Shown: positions 31,454 through 43,504, counted from the stretch's first letter. The stretch is 64,000 nt of DNA from Ichthyophis bannanicus (GCA_033557465.1 CM066032.1:449622270-449686269), one strand, 5' to 3'. The notes: a model not told the origin generated them from the sequence alone. Numbers and translations are program-made.

Positions 31454-32560
31454 AGTATACTAGCGACTTCTGCACCCGCTGATGCAAGACTCTGTTTAGG
31501 GCCACCTGCGAAGCTAGCAGCTGGGCCTTATTAGCTGGCGTCGGCTGTCGAGTCAAGAGTCACTGGGCCTGGCAGACCTGCCGCTCAAGATGGAGTACCC
31601 ACGTGGCCAGATCCCGACAACTCTTGGTCGCATAAGCAATAATATCACCTTGCAGAACTCACTCGGAAGCCTCCCAGAACAACTCGGGGTTGTCTCGATG
31701 TCCCCCTTTGTGGAAAAGATAATCTGTCCATAGGATGAGCCTGAAAACCTTCATCACAATAGAGATCTAGTGGAAAGTGCCAGAGTCTACATGGAGGCAG
31801 GGGTCCCCCCAGTTCCAGCCTAACCAGATAGGGGCATAATCTGAGATCTCTTATGGTCAAATTTCAGCTGCATCCTCTGCTCTGAAGAGACACTCTGAAA
31901 CAGAGGCAGTCCAACTGCGTACTGGCACCATGGGCCCTAGACAAAGGAGTATAGTCTTTTTCTAGAGGGTGCAGGACTCGCCACACATCGACCAACTGCT
32001 AACATTTCACAAAACGTTGCAAATGTCGGGACATAGGTGTCCTCCCCCTGACCTCTGTTCCCCCAGAAGTATCCAACCTAGGATCCAATACCCCATTGCC
32101 AGTCTCCCTACCCCCTCTCCCCCGAATCAATGGATGGTTAGGGAATGTCTCAATAGTTGCTGCCAGCCCCTCAAAGCAATTGGAGTCTGTGATGTTGGGT
32201 GCATAAACACTCCCCAAGATCACCTTCTATCCGAGCAACTCCCCACCCACCAGTACATATTGATCAGTGGGGTCCACAATTTCCAAAGTGGATTGAAAGC
32301 TAACACCTCTCCACACCGAAAGGGCTACCCTCCCTTTTTCCTTTCTACTGGAACTCCCAATACTTGCTCTTTCTGCCCCCCCTGCAGTTTGGAAAGCTCT
32401 AATTTGGATTGGTGGATTTTCCTGCAACATAATTACATCCCCCCCTCCCCCCCTCCCCCCAATGAGTTGCAGTGCGTAACTGGCCTGCCAAGCCCACAAA
32501 CATTCTAGGAGAGGACTCTCAGCTTGGGTCAAGTTGGGGTAGATGGCTCCATCCATCGTT
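31454..32560 (-). pseudogene. L1-A ORF2 endonuclease and linker
   Basis: Reading leftward: VIMLQENPPIQIRAFQTAGG near 32390-32440, GRVALSVWRGVSFQSTLEIV near 32270-32330, ILGSVYAPNITDSN near 32190-32225, then RLCPYLVRLELGG near 31810-31845 and the linker PTPANKAQLLASQVALNRVL near 31480-31545. It ends at SLVYYQ, directly continued at 22131. APE-type endonuclease of L1; stops and frameshifts throughout. Confidence 0.7.
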
Positions 32561-33478
32561 GATTCAACATTTCAATTTTGGGAAGCCCACACAGCCTAGA
32601 TCTCCGCTTCAGCTCCAGTGCTCCACAAAAGACACCCTCCCTCCTCCAGCCCTGCTTGCCACCCACCAGTGGTCCCCACTCCCACCTCCCATCCCCTCTT
32701 GTCCGCCTTTCTTGACCCACTCAAAAAGCAGTCACTCCTAGATGTATTGGGTGTTCCTCTTCCTCACCAACTACACATACCCAGCCCCCACATACACAGA
32801 ACCTGAGGCATTCTAAACCCTCCCTTTCCCTGACAGACAATACAAGCACCCCGTTCTACCCTGTATACATCCAAGACCTGTGTCCCAGCCAACCTCCCCA
32901 TAACCGTAGTCATCTGTCCAGCTAACATATCTATCCCCTCTTCAGGTCCCACCTTCCTCCCCGGTTCCCACCCTGAACAGCCACCAGGTCAGAATAGAGG
33001 AAACATCAAGCCATACGGGGCAAGATATTTTGCCTCAAGCAACCAATAAGGGAGGTACAGATCCACAAACATCAACAGGAAACAAGTGTGCACGATAACA
33101 ACTGCAGGAGGCAGGAGTGCAGAAATGAGAGCTGCAAACCGCACGGCGCACACTCTCAAGATACAATTGCCTCAATCCCTTCCAGAGACAGCCTGGTTGC
33201 AAGGTGCATATTGAGACCGTCACGGGTCGCTTCTCAGTGTTCCAGCTCCTGGCGACCTGCTGCAGAGCACACATCATTCCCACATAACTGCAGCTGTCCC
33301 TACTAGTGCACATCATTCCACCCATCTTAACCAATAAATAACCAGTCCAGTTAATATTATTCCACACTTTTCACCTTGAATGGCGATAAACAGTAAACAA
33401 AACCATTAGGGCCTCTCCGCACCTGCGGCACCATCAATCAGATGTTAAACTCACCCAGTCACCCTACGTAACCGCAAC
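32561..33478 (-). other. L1-A inter-ORF region, nothing else recognised
   Basis: C-rich sequence between ORF1 and the endonuclease. The ORF2 N-terminus should lie at its left edge but is not clear. No other feature supported. Confidence 0.4.
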
Positions 33479-34264
33479 TCATGGTGGTGGCAGTGATTGC
33501 ATGTACTCCATGGCCAGATCTGGACCATCAAATACCCGGGAGGCCCCATTGTAGAAAATGCAGAGGCGGGCTAGGTATAAAACAACAAATTTGATTTTTT
33601 GCCTCCACAAGCCTCTGGCATACTCCTGCAGAAGCCCTTTGCCGTGGACTAAGTTCCATAGAGTAATTTTGGAAGATATTAATCCAGATATTTGCACACT
33701 GAATTGGTCCCTGCGCTCGTACGGCCCGCAATGCTTTCTCTTTTTGTAAGAAATTGAAAAAGTGGGCTAAGAGATCACAAGGACGAGAATCTGCAGCTCT
33801 CACAGACCCCACTCAATGAACTTGCTCAGTCAGCAGCCCGCAGTTCTCTCCCATTTGCAGAGAGGCTGGGAGGAGTGTCTCTAGGTAGCGCCAAAGTTCG
33901 GATTCCTTAATGGACTCTGGAATGCCGACAAAACAAAGATTTTTTTTGACAACCCCGATTTTTGAGGTTGTCCAACTTTGCCGCTTGTTTTGTGACAGTC
34001 TTTTTGTAAAAGTTTTATATCCTTTGCTGCCGTCTGCAATTCATCCTGTGCCTGAGATAGGCGGCGTTCCACCTCTTGGAGCCAGCTGTTATACGTCTCA
34101 AATGTTTTAGCCATAGAGTCAAATTGTCCCGTTAAGGTATTGAATCTCCTGGCTAGCACACCCACCATGGCAGCCGACACTTCTTCAACTAAGGCTGCCT
34201 GCGCTGGAGAGCTGGGAGAGGCCTGGGCATCCGCCATCTTAGGAGCTGCTGCCGTGGATTTCAT
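33479..34264 (-). pseudogene. L1-A ORF1, RNA-binding protein
   Basis: Starts at ATG 34264 (MKSTAAAPKMADAQASPSSP). A coiled-coil segment follows (FDSMAKTFETYNSWLQEVER and LSQAQDELQTAAKDIKLLQK, 33990-34140), as in L1 ORF1 trimers. Then RNA-binding and C-terminal blocks FFNFLQKEKALRAVRAQGPI (33690-33770), AGVCQRLVEAKNQIC and ARLCIFYNGASRVFDGPDLA (33500-33570). Frameshifts near 33880 and 33640 inactivate it. Assignment to Tx1-like L1 rests on block order. Confidence 0.75.
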
Positions 34265-34869
34265 CCCTATCTGCCGGGAAGATGCCCGTGTTGTTTAGCT
34301 AGATCTCCAGTTAGTCTTGAGGGGGTTTGGTGCTTGGAAATGTCCCAAAAAAGATTATTTTAGTGGGGGGATGACCCCAGAGAGGACACAGTACACATCC
34401 ACACTCTCTCAATACATCACATTGTTGCAGCCAAGCAGCTGAAAATGCTCTCATTCTCTCACTCACCCACAGAAGGAAGCACACAGACAGGCTGGAATGC
34501 AAACAGGATCTTTTAATGTGCACACAGGTTCAGACAGAGAGCCGGTACCCTCCACAAAAATCTGAGCCCCGAAGGACGTCCTACATTGTCTATATACATT
34601 ACATATTAAAACTCATTCTACAATCTCATTCGTCTCAGGTATTTTCTGTCCACCAATCAGCAGCCCCTGGGGAAGGTGCCTGGGTGACCTGCCCAAACCG
34701 GTATGCTCTGGTCTGCTGATTTCTGGGCAAGGGGGTATTGTGCTCAGGCCTGGAGGGGGGGGGGGGGGAAGGGTGCCTACTGAAACCTTTATGTCTTTTC
34801 TTAGCAAGCTGATCACTATGTAAAATCCTCATGGCTTGGGGGGAAGGGTTACCCACATGACCTCCCACA
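34265..34869 (-). promoter_or_regulatory. L1-A 5' UTR, promoter-like
   Basis: Lies between ORF1 and the right target duplication, so it should be the L1-A 5' UTR. It contains a homopolymer of about 14 G (plus strand, near 34756), a CCAAT-like box (minus ATTGGTGG near 34650), and TATATAGACAATG near 34590. Those features also suit an LTR, but the duplication boundary favours a 5' UTR. Confidence 0.5.
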
Positions 34870-34880
34870 AAATATTTTTT
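34870..34880. repeat. Target site duplication of L1-A, right copy
   Basis: AAATATTTTTT, identical to 14615-14625. Confidence 0.75.
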
Positions 34881-35713
34881 AAACATATCACGAGGAAAAA
34901 ACATGGATTCCCTGGGAAAATTAATCAAACACAAATTTGAAGTTCATGAAGAATTCTCCAGAAATTCCAACTTAAATTTTAATGCGGTCAAGTCGTTCAT
35001 GATATTAGCAATACAACTATCAAGCTGCTGAGACTTTTTCTCCAAATCAGTCATAGAAGATTTAACCACAGATAAATCTTACACATTTTTTGCAATATCA
35101 GAGTTTTTACCTTGAACTTGCTGATTCAAAACCTGTAACTATGGAACCAACGCTTCACGCAGACTAGAAATGGCACTCCATATAGGCTCCAAAGTGAATG
35201 TTGCGGGTCTAGGCAAGGGAACCTCCCAAGAGTGAGCAGGAACTCAATTCAACTTAGTTGAGACCAGCGCCAGAAACTTTCTGCAGGCCAGGATTTGATA
35301 CTCTGGGCACCATGGAACTGTTCAACACCCTGTGCTGCTCCACTTTTCAGATTCCTGTTATTCCTGTGACACAGATCCAACCGTCCTTATTTTCCCTGGG
35401 GGCTGTCCTCCTACAGGAACTCCTTCATTGGCATGTTTTGGCAACGTGAGAAATCTAGCCCCCTCTGGGGTTACACAGGCTGCTGGCAGCATCGGGGGAC
35501 ACCCCTCATCTGGGGACAGTGAGAACTCCATCCCAAGCTTGATGCCGAGTCACCTGGCTCTGGCATTGAGACAGCCAGGCTTACACCAGAGGTCACTTGC
35601 TGTATTCTCGGGTGGCTCAAAAAATAATCAAGGGAAATCTGTACAGGTAAGGTGAGGAGAGTTATAGCAGCCGTGGAGAGCTTAACAGCTGCTTTTCCCC
35701 TCCTCTTGCCCAT
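34881..35713 (-). pseudogene. L1-B ORF1, N-terminal part
   Basis: Starts at ATG 35713 (MGKRRGKAAVKLSTAAITLL). A low-complexity N-terminus is followed by a coiled coil (GKNSDIAKNV, VKSSMTDLEKKSQQLDSCIA, DLTALKFKLEFLENSS, 34940-35120). Then INFPRESMFFPRDMFKKYF (34870-34930), the conserved RNA-recognition block of L1 ORF1. It is cut exactly there and continues at 14614. Several stops (for example near 35470 and 35240) show old age. Confidence 0.68.
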
Positions 35714-35929
35714 CTCTTAGTGTGGCCCTTCACCTGGATTCCGCTATCTTGGCTCAGCTGTTTTTAATATCTCCTTACCTCCTTTGTGTGCTGTTCCATG
35801 GAGATATGGTGACAGCTTTCACCTTTTATTCTGACATTGATTATTATTATGAAGGAGAATCTTTTGGAACAAATCCATTTTAGAGTTATGTATGAATGAT
35901 ACTTTTAATTGGTTATCTAATAACTAGCT

Positions 35930-36760
35930 GGTATTAAACCTTATTTTTTGATTGCTGAGGATAGTTCCCTGTTTAGAATAGATGGCCATGTTCAGGTCAA
36001 AACCATGGTCCGTTATCTTGGAATTATATTGGTCTCTAAATTATCTATGAAGCCACAGATCTTGAATTTAGTGAAAATTTATTTTTACAAATTGTGGATT
36101 CTTCATAGACTGAGCCCTTATTTATTAGGTGAGGATTTCATATAGTTGTCCAAACACTGTCTAAAAAGCTCTTGATTATTGTAATAAAATTTACACGGGC
36201 TTATTGAAGTCTGCACTGCAGCTGTTGGTTTGTGCAAAATGCAGCGGTATGGCTAATATCTGGCTATTCTAAAATATAGTATGTTACTTCTTGGATGCGT
36301 TTGCTGCATTGATTATCCACTGAAGCACGTATAAAGTTTAAGGTAGTGATGCTGTTTAAAGCCTTGAATATTTGTGTCCCCAAGTATTTGAAAGTGAGTA
36401 TATCACCGTATATCCCCAATTGTTTACACTCTTTATATCTGAGTCTTTTAACTGTGCTTATTAAGATGTATGTCTAAGTCATGGCTAGGAGCCAAGGCTT
36501 TACAGTGGCTGATCTTGTATGTGGAATCAATTGTCATGTTCAATAAGAAGGGAAACTAAATATCTGAAACTTAGTAAATCTGTGAAATCTGTATTGTTTG
36601 CATGATTTACTATTTTTAACTGTTTCCTGTCTCTTTTTTTTTGGTTTTGGGTTTTTTTTTTTTTTTTGATGTGTCAGATTTTTTTTTTTTTGGCTACCTG
36701 CTTGGGAAAGTTGTTAGGTGAGCTATAAATTGTTTTAAATAAGGAGGTGCCACCATTTCC
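35930..36760 (+). pseudogene. L2-type LINE remnant, C-terminal part and tail
   Basis: TMVRYLGIILVSKLSMKPQI, IYFYKLWILHRLSPYLLGED (36010-36140) match L2 blocks after the RT. Degenerate words for LDYCNxIYxGL follow near 36170. The 3' part has long T runs near 36630-36700. Opposite strand to the nested stack. Confidence 0.6.
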
Positions 36761-36896
36761 CAAATGAAGGGTTCACATACTATGTAAACTACTACTAGTT
36801 ATCATTTCTATATGGCTTCTAGAAATACAAAGTGCTGTATACATACATAAAAGACAGACCCTGCTGAATAGAACTCTCAATCAATTCAAGACAAGT

Positions 36897-37060
36897 TTAG
36901 CTTCCATATCGTTCTGCAAGACCAGTCCAGACAAGTGGGTTGTGTTCCCGTGTTAGCAGATTGACGGAGACAGAGAACCAATGAAATGCCCAGGTTTCAA
37001 TGACATCATTCCCATGCATCTATCAGCTTGAGCCACTAGAGGCAACTCTGTTATTTTCTG
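36897..37060 (+). repeat. DIRS-C left inverted end
   Basis: TTCCATATCGTTCTGCAAGA, CCAGTCCAGACAAGTGGG, then AATGAAATGCCCAGGTTTCA. The inner part is shared with 43930-44050. The outer CCATATCGTTCT resembles the DIRS-A left end deduced from its internal complementary region. Confidence 0.72.
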
Positions 37061-37609
37061 TCTCCTTTTCTGAACTCTGATAAAATCTGTAGAAATGAAA
37101 AATTGATTTTGCTCGTTGAGTGTGCTCTCACTTGAGCGTGATGTGGGAGGCTCCACTATACTAAGGTCTTTTCAGTAGCCATAGGAGGAGGGAAAATTGG
37201 TTCAGCTCTACCCTTCTATCCTGATAAGGGCCTGTTGAGCAGCCAGAAAATTTGAAGGATTTCGAAGAATTCAGCAGCCTCACACAATCTCAACACCTCC
37301 TCTGCCCCCACTCACTTTCCCCCGACGACTGAAGATGGCAGGTTATGTGGCTGCAAGCCTGTTTTTCACAAGGAGAAAGAAAAACAGCATTTAGGGATAA
37401 GTACTGAGCCTGGCATGGTTTGCCCTGTCTGGGGCTCTCAGGTGGTGAGTAGCAAGGCTTGATCTAGTCATTGTCCTTGTTTGGGGGCTCCTGAACGCCT
37501 CTGTTTTGAGGCTTTTAGGGCATAAGTTGGGGTGGACCATGGGCAACCATTGGCTCAACATTGGGGCTTCCTGTCTTTTTCCAATGTACGCTTTAAATGT
37601 TTTTTTTCT

Positions 37610-38190
37610 ACTACTGAGCATTTGTATAGTGCTATAAGACACACGAGCACTGCATAGACATGTAGGAGACAGTCTCCCTGCTCATCAGAGCTTACAGCCA
37701 AGACAGATAACCCAGTAGGTGTAGACATGGGGATACATCTAGGGGGAATGGTAAGGAAACACAAAGGAGACCAAGTGAGTCAAGATCTGAAAGCAGCAGC
37801 GAAGAGATGAATTTTTAGCATGGATTTGAAAAAGTCAGAGAAGGTGCCTAATATACAGATTCAGATAATTCCCAGCATAAGGAGCTGCAAGGTGAAAGGA
37901 GCGAAGTCTGGAGTTAGCAGTAGAAGAGAAGGGCACAGATAGAAGCAATTTGCCACAAGAGCGGAGTTCCCGAGGAGGGGTGTAGGGAGCGATAAGAGAG
38001 GAAAGGTAGTGAGGAGCTGCAGAGTGAATGCCCTTTAGGTTAGCAGGAGAAGTTTGAACTGGATGGAGAAAGGGATAGGAAGCCAATGAAGAGAAGAGGG
38101 GTAATATGAGCATGATGAGACTGGCAGAAGATTAGCCGCGCAGCAGAGTGTTGAACAGATTGAAGGGGAGAGAAATGATTCAGCAGGAGA
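37610..38190 (-). pseudogene. LINE (L2/CR1-type) 3' end
   Basis: Reading leftward: LSSLIAPYTPPRELRSCGKL, LLSVPFSSTANSRLRSFHLA (37880-38020), the conserved end of such ORFs. The 3' UTR has AGCTCTGATGAGCAGGGAGA (37675-37695) and CATTTGTATAGTGCTATAAG on the plus strand near 37618. Related tail to 12990-13110. Confidence 0.68.
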
Positions 38191-38754
38191 ACAGCTTAGG
38201 CGTACCTTGTGCCCAGGAAGTACTAGTTCATGTTCTGCCTTAGTGGTTCCAACATGCGTGCTTATCCAAGCACCTGTAATGCATGCTCCTTTAGCGCATA
38301 CTCTTGTGCCTATATGGCCTTAACATGCGCAAATGATTGCCTTGGTTTAACTCTTTCTGTCATCTTCCAATGCAAAGAGCTTCATTATTGAATTCAACTT
38401 GCATGGCAGCCTCTGACCTCACTGGTAGACCGGTCTCCCTTCTTAAAGCTAGGGGATTCGGTTGACCCGCCATTTTTTGCCTCAAAGTAGGAGGCGATTG
38501 ATGGTGCTGTGGGTAAGAATACTAGCTCTGCCTGGAGTTCCAGTGATTGCACTTCTGGCTGCTTCTCTTTTTTGGAAGATTCAGCTCCAGCTGTGCCCCC
38601 TGTGTTTGTGATCATTCTCAGGGAGGCGAGCTCCTGGAATCCAGTTTGCCCTCCCTGAAATTCTTTTCCTTTTTTAGCAAGCCTGGTCTTTTTGGCACAG
38701 AAACTCAGACCCTGCAGCCTTTGGATTCCTTCGACCTCAGTCTTGTGAGGGAGG

Positions 38755-41278
38755 GGCAGAACGTAGAAGCCCAGCTTGAGGGGAAGGCAATGGCAGTGGG
38801 GTTGTACTATCGACCGCCTGGCCAGAATGAACAAATGGATGATGAAATGCTCAAAGAAATCAGGGAAGCTAACAAAAGTTACAGAACGGTAATAATAATG
38901 GGTGATTTCAATTACCCCGGTATTGACTGGGTCAGTATTACGGCAGGGCATACTAGGGAGATAAAGTTTCTAGATGAAATAAATGACTGCTTCTTGGAGC
39001 AGCTGGTTCATGAACCGACCAGAGGGGAAGCTATTTTGGGCTTAGTCCTTAGTGGAACACCAGATCTGGTGCAAGAGATAAGGGTGTTGGGGCCACTTGG
39101 CAATAGTGATGATAGCATGATCGCATTTGATTTAATTAGTGGAGGAGGGATGGTAAGGAACTCCACAGTACTACCTTTTAACTTTCAAAACTGAGACTAT
39201 GATAAAATGAGGAAAATAGTTAAGAAAAAACTAAAAGGAGCAGTTGCAAAGGTTAAAGATTTACATCAAGCTTGGGTGTTGTTTAAAAATACTATCTTGA
39301 AATCCCAGACCAGCTGTATTCCACGCTTTAAGAAAAGTGGACGGAAGTCCAAAAAACTGCCAGCATGGTTTAAAGGTGAGGTCAGAGAGGCTGTTGCCAA
39401 AAAAGCATCTTTCAGGAAATGGAAAAAAGAGCCAAATGACGAAAACTGTAAATAGCACAAGCACTGGCAAGTTAGATGCGAGGCATTGATAAGGCAGGCA
39501 AAGAGAGAATTTGAGAAGAAACTTGCTGTGGAAGCAAAAACATCTAATAAAGACTTTTTCAAATACATTTGTAGCAAAAAAACCTGTGAGAGAGTCAGTT
39601 GGACCATTAGATGATAGAGGAGTTAAAGGGGCAGTAAGAGGGGGCAAGGCTATAGCGGAGAGACTGAATGAATTCTTTGCTTTGGTCTTTACTGAGAAAG
39701 ATGTAGGAATGTTACCCATGACCTGAAGTTTAAAGGTGATACTGCGGAAGATTGAAAGGTATATCAATACACTGGGAAGATGTATTAAAACTATTTGATA
39801 AACTGAAGAGTAGCAAATCTTCTGGACCAGATGGTATACATCCAAGGGTGTTGAAATAACTGAAATATGAGATTGCAGACCTGCTATTAGTAATCTGTGA
39901 ACTATCATTAAAATCATCTGTAATACCTGAAGATTGGAGGATCGCAGTGTAATGGCAATTTTTAAAAAGGGTTCCAGGGGTGATCCGGGAAACTACAGTC
40001 CTGTGAGCCTGACATCAGTACCGGGAAAAATGGTGAAACCATCATAAAGAACAAAATTACTCAACGTGTAGATAGTCATGGCTTAAAGGGATACAGCCAA
40101 CATGGCTTTAGACAAGGAAGATCTTGTCTTACTAATCTGTTATGTTTTTTGGAAAGTGTGAATAAACAGGTAGACAAAGGTGAGTCAGTTGATATAGTGT
40201 ATCTTGACTTTCAGAAAGCCTTTGACAAGGTCCCTCATCAGAGACTTTCGGCAAAACTAAAAAGTCATGGGATAGGAGGCAGTATACTATTATGGATCAG
40301 AAACTGGTTAAAAGATAGAAAGCAGAGGGTAGGGCTAAATGGCCTGTTTTCCCAATGGAGAAAGGTGAATAATGGAGTACCCGCAGGGATCTGTGCTGGG
40401 TCTGCTGGTTTTTGACATATTCATAAATGACCTGAAAAAGGGAATTACGAGTGAGGTTATCAAATTTGCAGATGAAACAAAACCATTTAAAGTTGTTAAA
40501 ACCCAAGAGGATTGTGGAAAATTGCCAGAGGATCTTGATAAATTGGAATACTGGGCATCCAAATGGCAGTTGAAATTTAATGTGGACAAGTGCAAAGTTA
40601 TGCACCTAGGAAAGAACAACCTAAACTATGGTTACACAATGCAAGGTTCCACATTGGGAACCACCACCCAGGAAAAAGATTTAGGCATTATCGTGGATAA
40701 CATGTTAAAACCCTCCACCCAGTGTGCAGCGGCAGCCAAGAGAGCAAATAGAATGCTAGGTATCATAACGAAAGGAATGGTAAATAAAACAAAGGATATT
40801 ATTAGGCCTCTGTATCGTTCATGGTGCGACCGCACCTTGAATATTGTGTGCAGTTCTGGTTGCCGTATCTTAAAAAGGATGTAGTGTTATTAGAAAAGGT
40901 ACAGAGAAGAGCCACCAAAATGGTTAAGGGGATGGAAAGATATGCCTATGAAGAGGGGCTAAAAAGATTAGGGCTCTTTAACCTGGAAAAGTGACGGCTG
41001 AGGGGAGATATTATAGAGGTCTATAAATTAATGAATGGAGTGTAACGCGTAAACGTAGATCGATTGTTTACTCATCAGAATATAAAAAGACTAGGGGACG
41101 TGCAATGAAGCTACAGGGTAACCTATTTAAGACTAATAAGAGAAACAATTTTTTCACTCAACGTGTAATAAAACTCTGGAATTTGTTACTGGAGGATGTA
41201 GTAAAAGCTGTTAGTGTAGCTGGGTTTAAAAAAGGTTTGGACAAGTTCCTGGAGGAAAGGTTCATAAACTATCATTAA
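38755..41278 (+). pseudogene. CR1-B ORF2: endonuclease part, RT, C-terminus
   Basis: Endonuclease: MAVGLYYRPPGQNEQMDDEM, TVIIMGDFNYPGIDW, LVHEPTRGEAILGLVL (38790-39060). RT: SSGPDGIHPRV-like words near 39810-39850, VYLDFQKAFDKVPHQRL near 40198, GSVLGLLVFDIFINDLK near 40390, and FADETKPFK where CR1-C has FADDTKLFK, so a catalytic Asp is Glu. C-terminal blocks NVDKCKVMHLGKNNLNYGY, KRANRMLGIITKGM and NKRNNFFTQRVI-like. Stops near 39195, 39454 and 40985 and several frameshifts. Confidence 0.8.
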
Positions 41279-41443
41279 ATGGGACCCAGGATATCACTGC
41301 TTGACCCAATACAAGCATTGAGGAACCTATGTCTTTTGGGGAGACTGCTAGGTTCTTATGACCTAGATTGGCCACTGTTGGAAACAGGATACTGGGCTTG
41401 ATGGACCTTGGTCTTACCCAGTATGGCAGTTCTTATGTTCTTC
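38755..41443 (+). mobile_element. CR1-B LINE within DIRS-C1
   Basis: 5'-truncated CR1 starting inside the endonuclease and ending in the CR1 tail (GGCTTGATGGACCTTGGTCT, then CTTATGTTCTTCT). About 2.7 kb. Closely related to CR1-C at 45056-46663, which is on the other strand. Confidence 0.8.
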
Positions 41444-42539
41444 TAAGTGACCCCGATGGTGGTTGTATTCTGGCAATGTGGGTTGGCTGGGGTCTGTCTG
41501 AGACTTGGACTTGAGTGTTGGTTCTGACAACTCTGTTGAGGAGTCTGATAAAAAAAAAAGTTTTCACCTCAGAGGTTCATGTTGCAGCTGGCATTTTCCA
41601 TCTGTCCCAGAAGGGAGATGTGGTGACTTTGATTGCTCGCGTTTCAGCCACTTGGTATTTAGCTGATACTCCAGTGATGGAGCAGGGGGCGTAGGTTCCC
41701 TACTTCTACAGACAGTGTGGGTATTCACAGCGGTCTTCCCATTTACGAAAATAATCAAGAACATGTTCCAGTCAGAATGGATCCTTTTGAAATCCCTCCC
41801 TAGGGGGATAAAGGGATGTAAAGGGATGTATACTCTCCTGGAGAGAAATATGTTGCATGGTCTGGTTTGCCCAAGATGGAGGCACAGGTCACAGCGGTCA
41901 TGCAGTGGACCTCCACTCCCATGGAAGTTGGATTGACCTTAAAGAACACTATGGATAGAAAAAACCTTCGGCTGAAAAGCCAATTTGCAGCGTCTCCTGC
42001 TATTCTCCAGGTGGCGGTATGTGCAGGCCTGATGTTTCCAGCCATGCTCCCATGGATTCAGTCTCTCTTGCTGATGATACTACCCCTCCTTGGAGTTGGT
42101 TACTGCCTCCTTCTGATGCCATGTATGTTCTAATCTGCCTGGCGACTGGAGATATTGCTCTGTTGGTTGTGTTGCGGTGTTGCATATAACTTTGCCACTG
42201 GGCAGCGGGTTTATCCTCTGAAGCCCGGCTATCTCTACTGGCCATTAAGGGAAAGCTCCCTTCTGGGGCTGCTTGGGAAAGTTGGTGGAGGACTAGGCCA
42301 AGGCCAAGCCATGTTGCTGTCCAGTGGACAGACTGAGGACCGGCGAAGCATGCTGGATCATTTTCCCTCTTCAGCTGCCGCCTAGCTGTCATGGGCACTC
42401 TGGACTAACTTCCAGGAGTCTCGGGACTTTGTCATCCTGGAAAGACGCCTTACTGTATCTGCTTCTGGATTTCAAATCTGTATTTAGCCCTTTCAAGGGA
42501 CTCGTAGGCCCAGAGGCCCAGTCCCTTCCAGAAGGGGTT

Positions 42540-43110
42540 CCCTCTCATTCATTACATGAAGGTTTGGGGGCACTTTCCTGGATGTTGCCAAGGATTGCTG
42601 GATGCTAAACGCCTTTCAAAGTGGCTATGTCCTGGACTGCAAGTAGTCATTTCTCCTTGTGGGTAGGCAGACAGAGTCATTGAAAGGGTCATGTTGGACA
42701 AGTTATTGCACCTAAAAGCGATGGTGCCAGTGCCCATGGCTGAGTGGAGCAAGGACAGATATTCCATTTATTTTGGGATGCCAAGAAGGATGCCATCTCC
42801 TGGTAGTTGGTGCTCATTTGCACGTCTTTCGCTTCCACCTGGAATCTCTATGGCTTTCGGCGATGTGCTGAAGGGAGTTCCTAGCTTCCCTGACTTTGGT
42901 CGAAGCTTATTTTTATTTCCCAGTCTGAGAGCATCAGCAGAACTATCTACATTTTTACTGTGTTTTGGCTCTCACCTTCAGTTCATCACTCTTACTTCGG
43001 CTTTCCACTGTCCCAGATGTGAATTCAGGGGTCATAGTGGTGGTGGCTTCTGTGCTGCAGTGCTAGGTACTATGTGTGCACCCATTTCTGAACGACTGGG
43101 GGATCTGTTT
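42540..43110 (+). pseudogene. DIRS-C1 Pol, RT remnant
   Basis: Aligns with other DIRS Pol N-termini. LDKLLHLKAMVPVPMAEWSK and DRYSIYFGMPRR (42694-42790) match the region before RT. Then LVEAYFYFPV-like near 42895 (LTEAYLHIPV in A1). The catalytic box reads HPFLNDWG near 43085 where A1 has HPYLDDWL, so the first catalytic Asp is Asn. Stops and frameshifts are abundant. A MITE follows immediately. Confidence 0.6.
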
Positions 43111-43498
43111 GCTAAATTGTGTTAGATGTTAGCATGGAAGATAACGTGGACAGATAGAATGCACTAACAAATGGTAAATGCAAAATGCAGTTAACACAGA
43201 AAATCACTGCGTTATCTGCATTAGAGGCCAGGATAAGAGCAAAGAATGAGTATCTGCCACGTGTGGTTACCATGGGCCTCAAGAGAACATGGTAATGGTC
43301 AAATTTGCAGACACTGCAGATGCTACCAACACCACTTCAACTGAGGGCATTAACTACAACCAAGCCACTATTCTACTGTGCTCTCTGCAAATTGAGTTCA
43401 CTATCTGCTTGGAACATGCTGTGCAAGCCCACAGATAGCACGACGTTAGCTGCACTTTTTCTGCTGTTTTAGCTACAAAAGTCTAACGCGCTTTAGTA
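43111..43498. mobile_element. MITE copy 1
   Basis: About 390 bp non-coding. Ends are loosely inverted: left TTTGCTAAATTGTGTTAGAT, right complement TTTACTAAAGCGCGTTAGAC. The first 205 bp match 46665-46868 in inverse orientation with few mismatches. The superfamily is not determined. Confidence 0.6.
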
Positions 43499-43504
43499 AA
43501 CTGA

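Larger units (their letters stand above)
14626..34869 (-). mobile_element. L1-A: Tx1-like L1 with nested insertions
   Basis: Full-length type L1 on the minus strand, opened up by later insertions. From right to left: 5' UTR 34265-34869, ORF1 33479-34264, ORF2 endonuclease 31454-32560, then L2a inserted (22137-31448), RT first part 21509-22131, L2c and a palindrome inserted (about 17041-21505), RT second part and C-terminus 14850-17040, 3' UTR to 14626. An 11-bp duplication flanks it. Protein blocks on the two sides of each gap are continuous, which shows these pieces belong to one element. Confidence 0.82.
36897..43110 (+). mobile_element. DIRS-C1, 5' half (left end, gag remnants, RT), with insertions
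   Basis: Plus-strand 5' half of a third DIRS family. Left end at 36897; gag-like decayed sequence at about 37060-37600, 38190-38750 and 41445-42500 (low confidence); RT start at 42540-43110. Inserted in it are a minus LINE tail (37610-38190) and CR1-B (38755-41443). It ends at a MITE at 43112. The 3' half of a DIRS-C lies on the opposite strand at 43891-45055. Confidence 0.68.

Noticed and set aside
34360..34869. Solo retroviral LTR (TG start, CCAAT and TATA boxes, ATTAAA)
   Set aside because: The right edge coincides with the L1-A target duplication and no separate LTR duplication is visible, so a 5' UTR of L1-A is simpler.
38394..38951. Minus-strand 185-codon frame
   Set aside because: It crosses the DIRS-C1/CR1-B junction and is antisense to CR1 endonuclease codons.
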